Positions 12,801 to 14,276 of a stretch of DNA of 14,276 nucleotides are shown here, one piece after another. Location: positions 1 to 14,276 of the forward strand of contig NZ_JAOQJS010000008.1 of the NCBI RefSeq assembly GCF_025567345.1, written 5' to 3'. How positions within the stretch are numbered: the first letter of the stretch is position 1; each line of letters opens with the position of its first letter. Origin of the DNA: Coprococcus ammoniilyticus (GTDB taxonomy: Bacteria; Bacillota; Clostridia; Lachnospirales; Lachnospiraceae). A program made the position numbers and the translations under genes. The notes under the pieces were generated by a model that was given only the letters and a program-made list of their open reading frames with translations, made no database searches and was not told the DNA's origin.

Positions 12801-14081
12801 TTAAACTACCTTAAACATCTTCTGTGACATCGGTTTCTCCTTCTTCTGCTCAACCTCCGCCTGTGCCTTCCTAAACTCTTCCATCCATTTCAGCTCTTCC
12901 TCTGCATCATCGAATCCGATATGCGTGTGCACATTCATTGTGACTGATATATCCGAATGCCCCATGAGGTACTGTAGTGTCTTTGGATCCATTCCCGATT
13001 TTGCCATATTCGAGCAGTAAGTATGCCTGCATACATGAGGCGTAATGTTTGGCATCTGCACCCGGTAGATGTCATTGTATCTGCCAACCATATGGTTGAA
13101 TCGGTGCTGCCAGTGCATTGCCACAAGTGGCATTCCATTATCATCGTAAAACAGGAATCCGCTATATCCGTCTATAGCTTTCTCCACTTTAGGTGCATTT
13201 CTGTCCTCAATGATTGCCTGAAACATCTGTGCCACATCCTCTGTGATTGGCAATACTCTTGTTCCGACATCCGTCTTTGTGGTTTCTATGATATATCGCA
13301 TATCCGATGTTCTCTGCAACTGATGGTCGATGTTCACAGTTCTATTCTCAAGATCAATGTCCCTCAGCGTCAAGCCACAAAATTCTGATATTCGCATTCC
13401 CGTATGAAAAAGTATGTACACCACTTCATAGTATTTACAGTACACCACATCGTCATGCACAAATTTTAAGAACTTTCGCATCTGGTCTTTTGTGATTGCC
13501 TCTCTTGTAACTGCGTCATTTACCAATACTCCGGCAAGCTGAAATCCGAAAGGGTTCTTTACCAGAATGTCATCATCCACCGCCATCTGAAAGGCTGGTC
13601 GCAGCACTCCACGGATGGTATGAATGGAACTGTAGCTTTTGCCATCTTCCTGCTGCAATTTGATAAGAAACAGCTTTGCATCGGAAGTTTTCACACTTCG
13701 TATCGTCTTTTTGCCAAATGCTTCCTTTGCAAGTAATCTCTGTACTGTAACATATCCCTGTTTCGTGCTTTGCCTTACTCCGGTCTTTGTTTTCAAATAT
13801 CGGTCTACCAGTTCACAGACTGTCATCTGTCCGTCCACGATATTTACAGGTAAATCCAAATCTGTGTTTACTTGTTTTTCCAACTCTCGAAGGGAAAGGC
13901 ATGGTTTCTTGCCCTTTGGAAGTTTGTCCGTAGGCTCCAATTTCCAACTGTATACAAAATGTGGTTTTCCATCAATATGATATTTATATTGATATTTTCC
14001 GTCTGCTCTTACACTCTCTCCCGGTCTTAATACTCTACGCTTGGAATCTCGCCTTGTCTGTCCTCTTCCTGCCTTTGCCAT
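12801..14081 (-). CDS. int: Tn916-family tyrosine integrase with His in place of the catalytic Tyr
   Basis: A 426-aa recombinase with the Tn916 Int layout: an N-terminal arm-binding domain (about 15-75, KYQYKYHIDGKPHFVYSWKL), a core-binding SAM-like domain (about 85-180) and a catalytic domain (about 195-400). Catalytic residues seen are R230 (HTGMRISE), K269 (TKT), H349 and R352 (PHVCRH) and H375 (LMGHSD). The nucleophile position, normally Tyr in the N-x-Y-x-H context, reads NVHTH, so residue 385 is His (codon CAC, bases 12929-12927). One T-to-C change from TAC would produce it. Without Tyr, strand cleavage should fail, unless the base is an error or a minority variant. The start at 14081 has AAGGAGG upstream and overlaps the stop of the small upstream gene by one base. 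Confidence 0.95.
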   Translation of the reverse strand: MAKAGRGQTRRDSKRRVLRPGESVRADGKYQYKYHIDGKPHFVYSWKLEPTDKLPKGKKPCLSLRELEKQVNTDLDLPVNIVDGQMTVCELVDRYLKTKTGVRQSTKQGYVTVQRLLAKEAFGKKTIRSVKTSDAKLFLIKLQQEDGKSYSSIHTIRGVLRPAFQMAVDDDILVKNPFGFQLAGVLVNDAVTREAITKDQMRKFLKFVHDDVVYCKYYEVVYILFHTGMRISEFCGLTLRDIDLENRTVNIDHQLQRTSDMRYIIETTKTDVGTRVLPITEDVAQMFQAIIEDRNAPKVEKAIDGYSGFLFYDDNGMPLVAMHWQHRFNHMVGRYNDIYRVQMPNITPHVCRHTYCSNMAKSGMDPKTLQYLMGHSDISVTMNVHTHIGFDDAEEELKWMEEFRKAQAEVEQKKEKPMSQKMFKVV

Positions 14082-14276
14082 TATACCCGCCTCCTTAGTT
14101 CTGGATGGTTATGCAGATACCTTTCAAAGGATACACGAAGAATCAGCTTGCGTTCTCCGTAGTATGCCAGAAAATCTTCTCCATCCGTATTATTCAATAA
14201 ATCATAAAATTTTCTCCGGCTCAAAACAAAATATTCAATTGCCTCAGAAGGATTTAAAATATCCTTTTCTGCTAAA
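14081..14276 (-). CDS. Small excisionase-like DNA-binding protein, C-terminal part (gene crosses the circle junction)
   Basis: These are residues 6-69 of the 69-aa protein that begins at 102; residues 6-34 are encoded again here because of the 88-bp overlap. The unique C-terminal half reads TDGEDFLAYYGERKLILRV and then SFERYLHNHPELRRRV, a beta-wing followed by a helix, as in small excisionases. The TAA at 14083-14081 shares its last A with the int ATG, and the AAGGAGG for int lies inside this gene, so translation of the two is coupled. Confidence 0.75.
   Translation of the reverse strand, partial: LAEKDILNPSEAIEYFVLSRRKFYDLLNNTDGEDFLAYYGERKLILRVSFERYLHNHPELRRRV
14189..14276. repeat. Terminal direct repeat, right copy (circular overlap)
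   Basis: This is the exact copy of 1-88. Removing one copy gives a circle of 14,188 bp in which the frame across the join is uninterrupted. Confidence 0.9.

Noticed and set aside
1..14276. 88-bp end repeats as attL/attR of an integrated element
   Set aside because: The repeats lie inside a coding frame, not next to the 3' end of int, and coincide exactly with the window edges. A circular overlap explains them better.
1..14276. tRNA or rRNA genes
   Set aside because: I saw no cloverleaf with a GGTTCRA-type T-loop and CCA-adjacent acceptor stem, and no rRNA-like stretch, on either strand. This was a reading by eye, not a model search.

Overview
The window is best read as one complete circular molecule of about 14,188 bp. 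Its first 88 bases (1-88) are repeated exactly as its last 88 (14189-14276), and closing the circle there restores an intact 69-codon gene that reads straight across the join. The layout is that of a small integrative element or phage satellite of a gut Clostridia/Lachnospiraceae-type Firmicute. It has a Tn916-family integrase and excisionase, strong AGGAGG ribosome binding sites, a P4/D5-type primase-helicase and a single HK97-type capsid gene. No terminase, portal, tail or conjugation gene is visible. The host is inferred from gene style only.

Replication and mobility backbone (about 1-6.1 kb, continuing through 14.27-12.8 kb, higher G+C by eye). On the minus strand, read right to left, lie an AlpA-like HTH protein (4206-4030), a primase-helicase (3993-1684), a 79-aa unknown (1666-1427), a lone major capsid protein (1408-488) and Tn916-type Xis (437-213). 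Then come a promoter (189-159), the junction-spanning small DNA-binding gene (102-1, continuing 14188-14081) and the integrase (14081-12801). The integrase has all the core catalytic residues except the nucleophile: the tyrosine position is His385. On the plus strand a zinc-ribbon protein (4349-5227) is divergent from the replication operon across a promoter region with two palindromic operators. A conserved accessory gene of Tn1549-like elements (6057-5392) follows on the minus strand.

Cargo (about 6.4-12.6 kb, clearly A+T-richer). A plus-strand XRE regulator and an orphan beta-class DNA methyltransferase are directly abutted (6445-7419). Facing them on the minus strand is a compact restriction-modification operon: HTH regulator (10431-10246), RsrI-type methyltransferase (10214-9249), EcoRI-family endonuclease (9268-8438) and EcoRI-type methyltransferase (8428-7511). 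It has its own promoter, a palindromic operator in the promoter spacer, and a terminator. The endonuclease thus sits between two non-homologous methyltransferases, both from families that protect GAATTC. A roughly 500-bp non-coding tract rich in AGTAGT/ACTACT motifs separates this operon from a 494-aa DUF4062 plus right-handed beta-helix protein (12606-11122), a candidate uncharacterised defence protein.

Taken together, the element looks like a satellite that replicates with its own primase-helicase, may exploit or interfere with a helper phage through its capsid protein, and carries at least one, probably two, anti-phage modules. If the attachment site lies beside the integrase 3' end, as in relatives, the DUF4062 gene and the restriction-modification operon would lie towards the opposite end of the integrated element.
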